Shown piece after piece: positions 25,970 to 32,987 of a DNA stretch of 64,000 bases (position 1 is its first letter; every line of letters begins with the position of its first letter). This stretch comes from Hymenobacter sp. BT559 (GTDB lineage: Bacteria; Bacteroidota; Bacteroidia; Cytophagales; Hymenobacteraceae): assembly GCF_016427535.1 (NCBI RefSeq), contig NZ_JAELXV010000011.1, forward strand, positions 1 through 64,000, given 5' to 3'. The position numbers were made by a program, and so were the translations under genes. Under the pieces are notes generated by a model, which was not told the origin of the DNA, ran no database searches, and worked only from the letters and a program-made list of their open reading frames with translations.

Positions 25970-26968
25970 ATGCCTGCCCCTACCCCACTCACCACGCTCT
26001 TTCAACAATTCGATAAGCTGCACGTCCTCATCGTGGGCGATGTCATGGTCGATGCCTACGTGTGGGGCCGCGCCAGTCGCCTCTCGCCCGAGGCGCCGGT
26101 GCCGGTAGTGAATGTAGAGCGTACCGAGCAGCGCCTAGGGGGCGCCGCCAACGTGGCCCTCAATGTGCAGGCCCTAGGTGCCACGCCGCTGCTATGCTCG
26201 GTGGTGGGCGATGACCAAGGCGGCGACCAACTGCTTGGCTTACTGCACACGCACCACTTACCGGCCGATGGCATCATCCGTAGCCAGTACCGCCCCACCA
26301 CTTTTAAGCAGCGCATTCTGGCGCAGGGCCAGCAGCTCGTGCGCATTGACTCGGAGGTTGAAACTGACCTCAATGCTGACGAGGCCGCCCAACTGCTAGC
26401 TGCCTACGACGACCTGCTACCGCGCGCCGATGTAGTCATTTTTGAGGACTACGATAAAGGCGTGCTCAGCGAAACCATCATTGGCCAGTGCATAGCCCGC
26501 GCCCGCGAGCGCGGCGTGCCTACGGTAGTTGACCCCAAGAAGAAGAATTTCTTGGCCTATCGCCACTGCACGCTGTTTAAGCCCAATTTGAAAGAATTGC
26601 GCGAAGGCTTGAAGCTAGAATTTGGCACGCCCGACGTAGACCGCCCGGGCTTCGAAACCGCCGTAGCGCGCCTACGCGAGGTGCTAGCCCCTGAAATTGT
26701 ACTGGTGACCCTCTCCGAGCATGGCGTATTTGCCCAGCAAGCCGATGAGAAAACGTATTTGCCAGCTCATTTGCGCACTATTTCTGACGTGTCAGGCGCC
26801 GGGGATACGGTGATTAGCATTGCCGCGTGCTGTGTAGCCCTAGGGCAGCCGGCCGCCTTCACTGCTGCGCTAGCCAACTTAGGCGGCGGCTTGGTGTGCG
26901 AGCAGGTAGGCGTGGTGCCGATAGAAAAGCAGCGGCTGCTAGCAGAGGCAGCAGAGGCTGCGCTGTAA
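25970..26968 (+). CDS. rfaE1: D-glycero-beta-D-manno-heptose-7-phosphate kinase
   Basis: A 332-residue PfkB-family kinase matching the N-terminal half of HldE. It phosphorylates heptose-7-phosphate to the 1,7-bisphosphate for LPS inner-core heptose. Markers are LIVGDVMVDAYVWGRASRLSPEAPVPVV near 20, LGGAANVALNVQALG near 57, TTFKQRILAQGQQLVRID near 110, DPKKKNFLAYRHCTLFKPN near 190, and the ATP/catalytic end SDVSGAGDTVIS near 270. The cytidylyltransferase half is absent and would have to be encoded elsewhere. No other LPS gene is adjacent. Confidence 0.9.
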   Translation: MPAPTPLTTLFQQFDKLHVLIVGDVMVDAYVWGRASRLSPEAPVPVVNVERTEQRLGGAANVALNVQALGATPLLCSVVGDDQGGDQLLGLLHTHHLPADGIIRSQYRPTTFKQRILAQGQQLVRIDSEVETDLNADEAAQLLAAYDDLLPRADVVIFEDYDKGVLSETIIGQCIARARERGVPTVVDPKKKNFLAYRHCTLFKPNLKELREGLKLEFGTPDVDRPGFETAVARLREVLAPEIVLVTLSEHGVFAQQADEKTYLPAHLRTISDVSGAGDTVISIAACCVALGQPAAFTAALANLGGGLVCEQVGVVPIEKQRLLAEAAEAAL

Positions 26969-26992
26969 GCCGCCTCAAAAAACAGTGGCCGC

Positions 26993-27069
26993 GCTGAGCA
27001 AAGCAAAGCCGAAGCATCTCTTTAGCCGAATGAATTCTACTGAGATGTTTCGGCTTCGCGTTGCTCAGC
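26993..27069. repeat. Palindromic intergenic repeat, family A copy 3
   Basis: The 28-base arms 26993-27020 (GCTGAGCAAAGCAAAGCCGA...) and 27042-27069 pair with three mismatches. It lies between the convergent heptose-kinase and acetyltransferase genes, where it could serve as a two-way terminator. Confidence 0.85.
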
Positions 27070-27085
27070 TTGCCCCACGCAAATT

Positions 27086-27640
27086 TTAGCGTAGGCTTTT
27101 TATTACCCGCGCTGGGTTGCCCACGGCCAGCGAATACGCTGGCACGTCTTTAGTTACGACTGAGCCTGCTCCAATAACGCAGCCCTCGCCGATGGTCACG
27201 CCGGGGCACACAATGGCTCCGCCCCCTATCCAGCAATCGCTGCTAATGGTTATCGGCTTGGCTAGCTCTAGTGTGCGGCGCACTACGGCATCGAGCGGGT
27301 GCGTAGCGGCATAAAGCTGCACGCCGGGCCCAAACAGCACATTAGAGCCAATGGTAATGCGGGCCGCATCAAGAACCACGCAGTTAACGTTGAAATATAC
27401 GTTGTCACCGCAATAGATATGCTGGCCGTAGTCGCAGTGAAAGGGCGGCTCGACCCACAAGTTTTCGCCGGTGTGCGGCAGCAGCTCGGCCAGAATACTG
27501 CGGGCGGCATCGCCTACTACATACTCCGTCACGTTGAGGCGGTGCAGCAGTTGCTTGGTGCGGGTGCGGGCCGCCACCAACGCGGGGTCAAAGGCGGCAT
27601 AGAGCTCGCCAGCCAGCATCTTTTCTTCTTCGCTACGCAT
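27086..27640 (-). CDS. Maltose/galactoside O-acetyltransferase family protein
   Basis: A 184-residue left-handed beta-helix acetyltransferase. The N-terminal Mac domain has MRSEEEKMLAGELYAAFDP. Hexapeptide repeats follow, including FHCDYGQHIYCGDNVYFN near 80, the catalytic-histidine segment LYAATHPLDAVVR near 116, and CWIGGGAIVCPGVTIGEGCV near 140, ending AVGNPARVIKSLR. Members acetylate maltose, glucose, galactosides or nodulation factors with acetyl-CoA. The substrate here is not fixed. ATG 27640 is preferred over an upstream TTG. It is the last gene of a compact minus-strand trio. Confidence 0.9.
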   Translation of the reverse strand: MRSEEEKMLAGELYAAFDPALVAARTRTKQLLHRLNVTEYVVGDAARSILAELLPHTGENLWVEPPFHCDYGQHIYCGDNVYFNVNCVVLDAARITIGSNVLFGPGVQLYAATHPLDAVVRRTLELAKPITISSDCWIGGGAIVCPGVTIGEGCVIGAGSVVTKDVPAYSLAVGNPARVIKSLR

Positions 27641-27657
27641 ACGCAAATTGGTAGGAC

Positions 27658-27867
27658 CTAGGCCCGTTTAAACTGCGCCACCAGCCACAGCACAGCCAGC
27701 AGCACGATGGGCGTGGTGATGATGGCGGCCATCGCAGTGGCAATAACTACCACGGCCTCCGACGTAAAGAACCGCCGAAACAGCCGCCGCCATAGCAGAA
27801 AGAGGCCGCCGGAGATGACTATCGACAGTACGTAGAAGCCTATGCCGCTTGGTTGTACTAATTCCAT
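27658..27867 (-). CDS. Small two-helix membrane protein
   Basis: A 69-residue protein with two hydrophobic helices (about 10-27 and 40-63) separated by a basic turn RRLFRRFF. It begins MELVQPSGIGFYVLSIVISG. It lies 7 bases after the PhnA-domain gene and 17 bases before the acetyltransferase gene on the same strand, so co-transcription is likely. I recognise no family. Confidence 0.7.
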   Translation of the reverse strand: MELVQPSGIGFYVLSIVISGGLFLLWRRLFRRFFTSEAVVVIATAMAAIITTPIVLLAVLWLVAQFKRA

Positions 27868-27874
27868 CGTAAGC

Positions 27875-28084
27875 TTAGGCCTTCTTCAAAAATTCTGTTT
27901 TGAGAACCATGGTGCTGCCCCCAGCACGCCCTTCTATCTCGGCCGGCGAGTTGGTCAAGCGAATGTTCTTCACCAGCGTACCGCGCTTTAATGTCTGCGA
28001 TGAACCTTTCACTTTAAGGTCTTTAATGAGGGTGACCGAATCGCCTTCGGCGAGCAGGTTGCCGTTGCTGTCTTTTACGTCCAT
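27875..28084 (-). CDS. Stand-alone PhnA/YjdM C-terminal domain protein
   Basis: A 69-residue protein, VKDSNGNLLAEGDSVTLIKD near the start and VKGSSQTLKRGTLVKNIRLT in the middle, that matches the SH3-like C-terminal domain of PhnA/YjdM. The zinc-ribbon half of the 110-residue family members is missing, with no trace upstream, so this is a natural single-domain form. Despite the old name, these proteins are not proven phosphonate enzymes. It leads the trio with a small membrane protein and an acetyltransferase. Confidence 0.85.
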   Translation of the reverse strand: MDVKDSNGNLLAEGDSVTLIKDLKVKGSSQTLKRGTLVKNIRLTNSPAEIEGRAGGSTMVLKTEFLKKA

Positions 28085-28116
28085 ACGAATGGATAGTCTT
28101 TAAACCACTTTACTAT

Positions 28117-28206
28117 CCTACTAAGCTTGTCGAAATACCTAGTTCGCCGCTAGCGTCTAAACTACTATGCCGCACAAGATGCTTTAACAAGCTCAGCAGA
28201 ACGAGC
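28117..28206. repeat. Degenerate palindromic repeat, family A copy 4
   Basis: The left arm (28117-28140) and right arm (28177-28206) both resemble the GAGCTTRYGAAGCATC-type unit seen at 45781. The right arm, read in reverse, gives CTGCTGAGCTTGTTAAAGCA. Pairing is imperfect, which suggests an old copy. Confidence 0.65.
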
Positions 28207-28236
28207 GGGCCTTAATGCAAACTATTACTTAATCAT

Positions 28237-29262
28237 CTACCCCTGCCAAGCCTTCACCGTTTCCACGAATACCTTCACGTTGTCGGGGTTAGTATCGGGG
28301 TACACGCCGTGACCTAGGTTGGCGATGTGAGGGCCGCCAGCAAACTCAGTCAGCATGGCCTGGGTAGCGGCGCGCACTTGGTCGGGCGTTCCGTAAAGAG
28401 CGCAGGGGTCTAGGTTGCCTTGCAGCGTTTTGCCAGGAGCTTGCTGCCGGACTTGGGCCGGCGACTGGTTCCAGTCGAGGCCAATGGTGCGGGCGGGCGA
28501 CTTCGCAAAGTCCTCCACAGCCCACCATGCGCCCTTGGCAAACACCGTAACGGGCACCAGCGGCGCCAGTGCTGCGCTGATGCGATTGATGTAAGATGTC
28601 GAAAACTCGGCGTAGTGCGCAGGCGGCAGAATGCCAGCCCACGAGTCGAAAATCTGCACGATATCGGCCCCGGCTGCTACCTGCGCCTGCAAGTAAGCAA
28701 TAGTCGTAACGGTAATTTTCTCTAGCAACTGGTGCGCCAGCGCGGGCTCCTGGTAGAGCATGCGGCGGGCTTTGCTGAAGGTTTTGGAGCCGTGCCCCTC
28801 CACCATATATGCCAAAATGGTCCAGGGCGCACCCGCAAAGCCGATGAGCGGCACGCGACCATTCAGCTCGCGCTTGGTGATGCGTAGCGCCTCTAGCACA
28901 TACCCTAGGTGCTCCTCAGGGTTGGCTACGCGCAGCTTCTCGACATCGGCGGCGCTTTTTACCACTTCCGGGAAGAGCGGGCCGCGGGCCTCTACCATTT
29001 CGTAGGTGAGGCCCATGGCCTCGGGCACCACTAAGATGTCGGAGAAGATAATGGCCGCGTCCACATCGAGCGCATCGACAGGCTGGATGGTGACTTCGGC
29101 AGCCAGTGCGGGCGTTTCGACCAGCTCTTTGAAGCCCGAGAGGCGGCCGCGCAATTCGCGGTACTGGGGCAGGATACGGCCGGCTTGGCGCATGAGCCAC
29201 ACGGGCGTGCGCTCAGTAGTTTCGCCTTTAGCGGCGCGGAGGAGGATATCGTTTTTCAGCAT
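28237..29262 (-). CDS. hemE: Uroporphyrinogen decarboxylase
   Basis: HemE removes four carboxyl groups from uroporphyrinogen III to give coproporphyrinogen III in heme synthesis. The 341-residue protein has normal length and motifs: the substrate-binding WLMRQAGRILPQYREL near residue 22, IIFSDILVVPEAMG near 70 with the catalytic aspartate, and GFAGAPWTILAYMVEG near 144. NLGHGVYPDTNPDNVKVFV lies at the C-terminus. No other heme gene lies nearby. A TACTTTTG element ends 10 bases before the ATG. Confidence 0.96.
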   Translation of the reverse strand: MLKNDILLRAAKGETTERTPVWLMRQAGRILPQYRELRGRLSGFKELVETPALAAEVTIQPVDALDVDAAIIFSDILVVPEAMGLTYEMVEARGPLFPEVVKSAADVEKLRVANPEEHLGYVLEALRITKRELNGRVPLIGFAGAPWTILAYMVEGHGSKTFSKARRMLYQEPALAHQLLEKITVTTIAYLQAQVAAGADIVQIFDSWAGILPPAHYAEFSTSYINRISAALAPLVPVTVFAKGAWWAVEDFAKSPARTIGLDWNQSPAQVRQQAPGKTLQGNLDPCALYGTPDQVRAATQAMLTEFAGGPHIANLGHGVYPDTNPDNVKVFVETVKAWQG

Positions 29263-29272
29263 AAAGTGGCCG

Positions 29273-29280
29273 CAAAAGTA
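29273..29280 (-). promoter_or_regulatory. -7 element close to the hemE start
   Basis: The minus strand reads TACTTTTG and ends 10 bases before the hemE ATG. The predicted 5' leader would be only a few bases. Confidence 0.5.
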
Positions 29281-29295
29281 CGGCTGCCCCGGCGC

Positions 29296-29916
29296 CTACT
29301 TCGTTAGGCCCGGAAATAATGCCCCGATGGCCGAAGCAAAGAAATTGACCCCAATGGCCAGCGTGATAAAGCCCATAATGCGCGCCAGCGCCGCCATGCC
29401 CGGCCGCCCCAGCAGCCGCGTGAGCCGCAAAGACGATAGCAGCACCACGAAGCTGGCCAGCGCCACCAGCCCGAAGCCTAGGATGGTCATGGCCTTGTCG
29501 TAATAAGTAGGCCGGATGAGGCCGATGCAAATGGCCATTGAGCCCGGCCCAGATAGCATGGGCATGGCCAAGGGCGTAAAGCTGATATCATCTTTATGTG
29601 CGCTCTCTTCCAGCGTGGCGGGCCCCACGCGGTCGCGGTTGGCACCCGGCGTAAGCAGGTCAAAGGCCGAGCGCATCAGCAAAATACCCCCCGCGATGCG
29701 CAGGTGTTGAATACTGATTCCGAAGAAGTTGAGAATATATTGCCCACCTAGGTACGCTACGCTCAGAATAGCCACCATATACAGGCATGCCCGCAAAGCC
29801 GTCTGCATACGGTCGGTACCGCTGTCGTTGCTGGTCAGGGTCAGAAACACGGGCATCGCCCCGAAGGGGTTGACTACCGAGAAGATAGTAGTGAAGGTGG
29901 CAATCAGAACTTCCAT
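29296..29916 (-). CDS. MarC family integral membrane protein
   Basis: A 206-residue protein with six hydrophobic helices, starting MEVLIATFTTIFSVVNPFGAMPVFLTLT as MarC/YchE/YhgN proteins do. Other hallmarks are LRIAGGILLMRSAFDLL near 72 and FTPLAMPMLSGPGSMAICIGL near 110. The role of the family is not settled; the old link to multiple antibiotic resistance was withdrawn. ATG 29916 is preferred to an upstream start in the same frame, since a TACCTTTG element ends 4 bases before it. It is divergent from the EEP-family gene. Confidence 0.9.
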   Translation of the reverse strand: MEVLIATFTTIFSVVNPFGAMPVFLTLTSNDSGTDRMQTALRACLYMVAILSVAYLGGQYILNFFGISIQHLRIAGGILLMRSAFDLLTPGANRDRVGPATLEESAHKDDISFTPLAMPMLSGPGSMAICIGLIRPTYYDKAMTILGFGLVALASFVVLLSSLRLTRLLGRPGMAALARIMGFITLAIGVNFFASAIGALFPGLTK

Positions 29917-29920
29917 GCGG

Positions 29921-29928
29921 CAAAGGTA
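29921..29928 (-). promoter_or_regulatory. -7 element immediately upstream of marC
   Basis: The minus strand reads TACCTTTG with only 4 bases to the ATG, so the mRNA is probably leaderless. No -33 TTG is evident. Confidence 0.5.
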
Positions 29929-30042
29929 GGCGGGAGCTAACGGGTTGGAACGCGATAAGTAAGGCCGTACCAATAGAATACAAAACGAACTGGCTTTCCT
30001 TATTTCAGGCATTTTAACCACCAGGTTAGTGCTATTTTCCAC

Positions 30043-30076
30043 TTGCTATTTCCCGCTACCTCCGCTGCTACCTTTG
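30043..30076 (+). promoter_or_regulatory. Promoter of the EEP-family gene
   Basis: TTG at 30043-30045 and TACCTTTG at 30069-30076 are separated by 23 bases, near the usual Bacteroidota spacing. The -7 element ends 5 bases before the GTG start codon, again predicting a leaderless mRNA. Confidence 0.5.
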
Positions 30077-30081
30077 CTTCT

Positions 30082-31182
30082 GTGACTGACTTTTATTTAG
30101 TTCTTCGGGGCCTGGGGCTGGGCATCGGCGGGGTAGGTGTGCTTGTGACGCTAATTCCCCTGCTGCGCAAAACTGCGTGGTGGGTGCGCGTATTCGATTT
30201 CCCGCGCCTGCAAATCGTGGCGGGTCTGGTCCTGAGCCTCATCCTACTGCAAGCCCCTGGCTTGGCGCTGACCTGGCTGCCTGCCTACCTGCCCACCGTG
30301 CTGGTGCTGGCGGCTATTGCCTACCAGGGCACCCGCATCTGGCCCTATACCCCGCTGCACCGCAAGCAAGTGCGCGACGCTCAGCGCCCGTCCGACGACA
30401 CGGCTAACCACATCAGCCTGCTAGTAACCAACGTCTTGATGTATAACCGTGATGCCTCGCGCTGCCTAGGTGTCATTCATCAGTACAACCCCGACATTGT
30501 GCTGGCCGTCGAAACCGACGACTGGTGGCTAAGCCAGCTTGCTTTTCTGGGCAAGGAATATCCTCATACCTGCCACGCTCCGCTGCCCAATACCTACGGC
30601 ATGTTGGTTTTTTCGCGGCTGCCGCTGCGCGATAAGGAAATCCAATACATTCTGGACCCCGGCATTCCGTCTTTCCACGGCCGGGTAGAGCTACCGAGCG
30701 GCGTATCGGTGGCGCTGCATTTTGTGCACCCCAAGCCCCCGGCCCCTAAGGAGTCGAAGACCAGCACCCGCCGCGATGCCGAGCTGCTGCTGGTAGGCCG
30801 CGCCATTCAGCACCACGATGGGCCTACCATCGTGGCCGGCGACCTCAATGATGTGGCGTGGTCGCACACGTCCGAGCTTTTTCGGCGCTTGGCGCGGCTA
30901 CTCGACCCGCGCGTGGGCCGGGGCATGCTACCCACCTTCCACGCCGACTATAAGCTGCTGCGCTGGCCCCTCGACCACGTGTTTCACTCGGCGCACTTTC
31001 GCTTGCAGCAACTAGAGCGCCTGCCGCACATTGGCTCTGACCACTACCCTATTTATATACGCCTTAGCTACGAGCCTCAGGGATGGCAAACCCAGGAGCT
31101 AGAGCTAGAAGCGCCTGATGCCGAAGACCGGCTCGAAGCCCGCGAAAAAATTCAGGAGGCAGCTACGGAGCCTCTCGACTAG
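30082..31182 (+). CDS. Membrane-anchored endonuclease/exonuclease/phosphatase family protein
   Basis: A protein of about 366 residues. Three hydrophobic helices at the N-terminus (about 4-85) are followed by an EEP catalytic domain. Motifs are LLVTNVLMYNRD near 117, IVLAVETDDWW near 142 (metal-binding Glu), IVAGDLNDVAW near 255, and the terminal catalytic pair in RLPHIGSDHYPIYIRL near 315. The family includes DNases, phosphodiesterases and sphingomyelinases. GTG 30082 is chosen as start because a full promoter element lies directly before it. Residues after 330 are acidic and Glu-rich. Confidence 0.85.
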   Translation: MTDFYLVLRGLGLGIGGVGVLVTLIPLLRKTAWWVRVFDFPRLQIVAGLVLSLILLQAPGLALTWLPAYLPTVLVLAAIAYQGTRIWPYTPLHRKQVRDAQRPSDDTANHISLLVTNVLMYNRDASRCLGVIHQYNPDIVLAVETDDWWLSQLAFLGKEYPHTCHAPLPNTYGMLVFSRLPLRDKEIQYILDPGIPSFHGRVELPSGVSVALHFVHPKPPAPKESKTSTRRDAELLLVGRAIQHHDGPTIVAGDLNDVAWSHTSELFRRLARLLDPRVGRGMLPTFHADYKLLRWPLDHVFHSAHFRLQQLERLPHIGSDHYPIYIRLSYEPQGWQTQELELEAPDAEDRLEAREKIQEAATEPLD

Positions 31183-31277
31183 CTTCAGCGCTTGCTTAAC
31201 CAAAGCTCGCCCCGACCGTTGAAGGCACCCTTCTCAGGCCAGAGCGAGCCGCTAACGGGGGGATAATTGTTAGCAGG

Positions 31278-31913
31278 TTAATTATTCTTCGCCGTTTTAA
31301 CCGTGGCCGCCTCATCGTAGGCCAGCGCCGGGCGGGCAATAGGCGCGCTGAGATGCCCTTTAGGGGTGCGCCCTAGGGGCCGCACCTGCAGCGTCACGCG
31401 CTGGCGGCGCAGGTCGCCAAAGCCGAGAGCGAAATTGCGCAGAGCTGGCATGGCATCGTCGCCTAAAAACTTGTAGGTATTAAACTCAAACGTGAGTGGC
31501 ACCCGCACTGAGTCGCCGGCGGGCACACTAACGGCCGCCGCTTGCCGCCCCGTACCTAGGGCCTTGCCATCGACCAGCACGGTATAAGCAACACCTGCTA
31601 TAGTAGCCGGCACCGCATTAGGGTTGTAAGCACTGAGCTGCATACGCATGCGCAGGGGCAGCTGCTTGTTGACATAGCCCGCTATTACTTGGTTGCGCCG
31701 CGGCAGGTCTAGGTCGGCCGGCACGCGCAGTGGTAGCACATCGAGGCCATTGAGCGAGGCCGCCTCAATAGCCCGCACCCGAAGCTCCGGCTCGCGCTGT
31801 GCCAAGGCGCCCGGCGCAGCCTCGTGCAGCGCGCAGCTAGCCATTGGGAGCAGCCCCCCGCCTAGAAGCAGTGAGGACGCAAACCGAATGGACAATTGAA
31901 TAACACGAGGCAT
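31278..31913 (-). CDS. LEA-type-2-like lipoprotein, copy 1
   Basis: A protein of about 211 residues. The signal segment RFASSLLLGGGLLPMASC ends in a lipobox-like MASC. The main domain has LDLPRRNQVIAGYVNKQLPL, then AYNPNAVPATIAGVAYTVLV and VPAGDSVRVPLTFEFNTYKF, typical of the LEA_2/WHy fold of water-stress proteins. It is probably a periplasmic lipoprotein. ATG 31913 was chosen; the upstream GTG frame adds only a few residues. The next gene upstream on the same strand is a close paralog. Confidence 0.82.
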   Translation of the reverse strand: MPRVIQLSIRFASSLLLGGGLLPMASCALHEAAPGALAQREPELRVRAIEAASLNGLDVLPLRVPADLDLPRRNQVIAGYVNKQLPLRMRMQLSAYNPNAVPATIAGVAYTVLVDGKALGTGRQAAAVSVPAGDSVRVPLTFEFNTYKFLGDDAMPALRNFALGFGDLRRQRVTLQVRPLGRTPKGHLSAPIARPALAYDEAATVKTAKNN

Positions 31914-32071
31914 ATAGTAATAGCCGGCGAGCACTCATGCTCAGCCTTAAGCTTATACAAACTAACTAGGTACCTAGAAGCGCCGCGCAGTTAGTTAGCC
32001 AAACTGCTGGCCGGGTTCGCCGAACGACAGTTCTAACTACCCGAAAGCAACGCGGCCCAGTCGCATTGCAC

Positions 32072-32686
32072 TTAGCGTGATGGCGTAGCGGGGGCCATCA
32101 CAACAGGCTCGGAGTAGCGGTTGGCTTGGCTAACGTGGCTGCGGGGCGAGCGCAGCAGTGGCCGCACCCGCACGGCCAGGCGCTGGCGGCGTGGGTCGCC
32201 GAAGCCGAGGGCAAAGTTGCGCAGGGCTGGCATAGCATCGTCGCCTAAAAAGCTGTAGGTGTTAAACTCAAACGTAAGCGGCACGCGTACCGAATCGCCA
32301 GGGGGCAGCGACAAGGTCGATATCAAGCGGCTGGTACCAAGCTGCCGGCCATCAAGCAGCACGGCGTAGTCGAGGCCAGCCAAGACTACATTTTCTAAGC
32401 CCGGGTTGTAGGCGTTGAGCTGCAAGCGCACGCGCAGGGGCAGCTGCTTGTTGACGTAGCCTGCTATTACTTGGTTGCGCCGCGGCAGGTCTAGGTCGGC
32501 CGGCACGTGCAGCGGCAGCACATCGAGGCCATTGAGCGAAGCGGCTTCAATAACCCGCACCCGAAACTCCGGCTCGCGGCTGGGGCCCTTTTCTTGGCGG
32601 GTTTCGCGCCTAGTGCAGCTAGCGCACAGCCAGAGCCCTAAGCATACTAGTGTGGCAATACGGGGTAGCGAAAGCGCAAATTTCAT
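32072..32686 (-). CDS. LEA-type-2-like lipoprotein, copy 2
   Basis: A 204-residue paralog of the preceding entry. The signal ends LWLCASC, a good lipobox. The shared core EFRVRVIEAASLNGLDVLPL and LPPGDSVRVPLTFEFNTYSF, followed by LGDDAMPALRNFALGFGD, is nearly identical to copy 1. The N-terminal signal and C-terminal tail differ. Both copies run in the same direction with a 158-base gap, so they arose by tandem duplication. A role in envelope stress is an inference from the fold only. Confidence 0.82.
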   Translation of the reverse strand: MKFALSLPRIATLVCLGLWLCASCTRRETRQEKGPSREPEFRVRVIEAASLNGLDVLPLHVPADLDLPRRNQVIAGYVNKQLPLRVRLQLNAYNPGLENVVLAGLDYAVLLDGRQLGTSRLISTLSLPPGDSVRVPLTFEFNTYSFLGDDAMPALRNFALGFGDPRRQRLAVRVRPLLRSPRSHVSQANRYSEPVVMAPATPSR

Positions 32687-32884
32687 TAGGGGTAGATACG
32701 TAACTAGCTCGTTAGTGGGTCGGCAGCCTAGGGGCCATAATGGTCCAAAACACTGCCGAGGTAAACCGTTTGCCTATGGGGATGGGCTGCCAGCATCGCA
32801 CAAATCGTACCGAGCCTAGTGAGTGACCCACAAAAATTTAATTTATCCTTCGAATATATACAACTTACGCCATATTGCCATGCA

Positions 32885-32915
32885 AAAAGGCCAGAAGCTA
32901 AGCTTCTGGCCTTTT
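32885..32915 (-). terminator. Intrinsic terminator of dnaK
   Basis: Arms AAAAGGCCAGAAGC (from 32885) and GCTTCTGGCCTTTT (to 32915) form a near-perfect stem with a very short loop. On the minus strand TTTTT follows. It lies about 70 bases after the dnaK stop codon. Confidence 0.92.
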
Positions 32916-32987
32916 ATTACTTCGCTGTAAGTAGCCTACTAGGCAGGCACTTGTGCGACAATCTAAAAGCGCGTTTTAATCCGCAGC

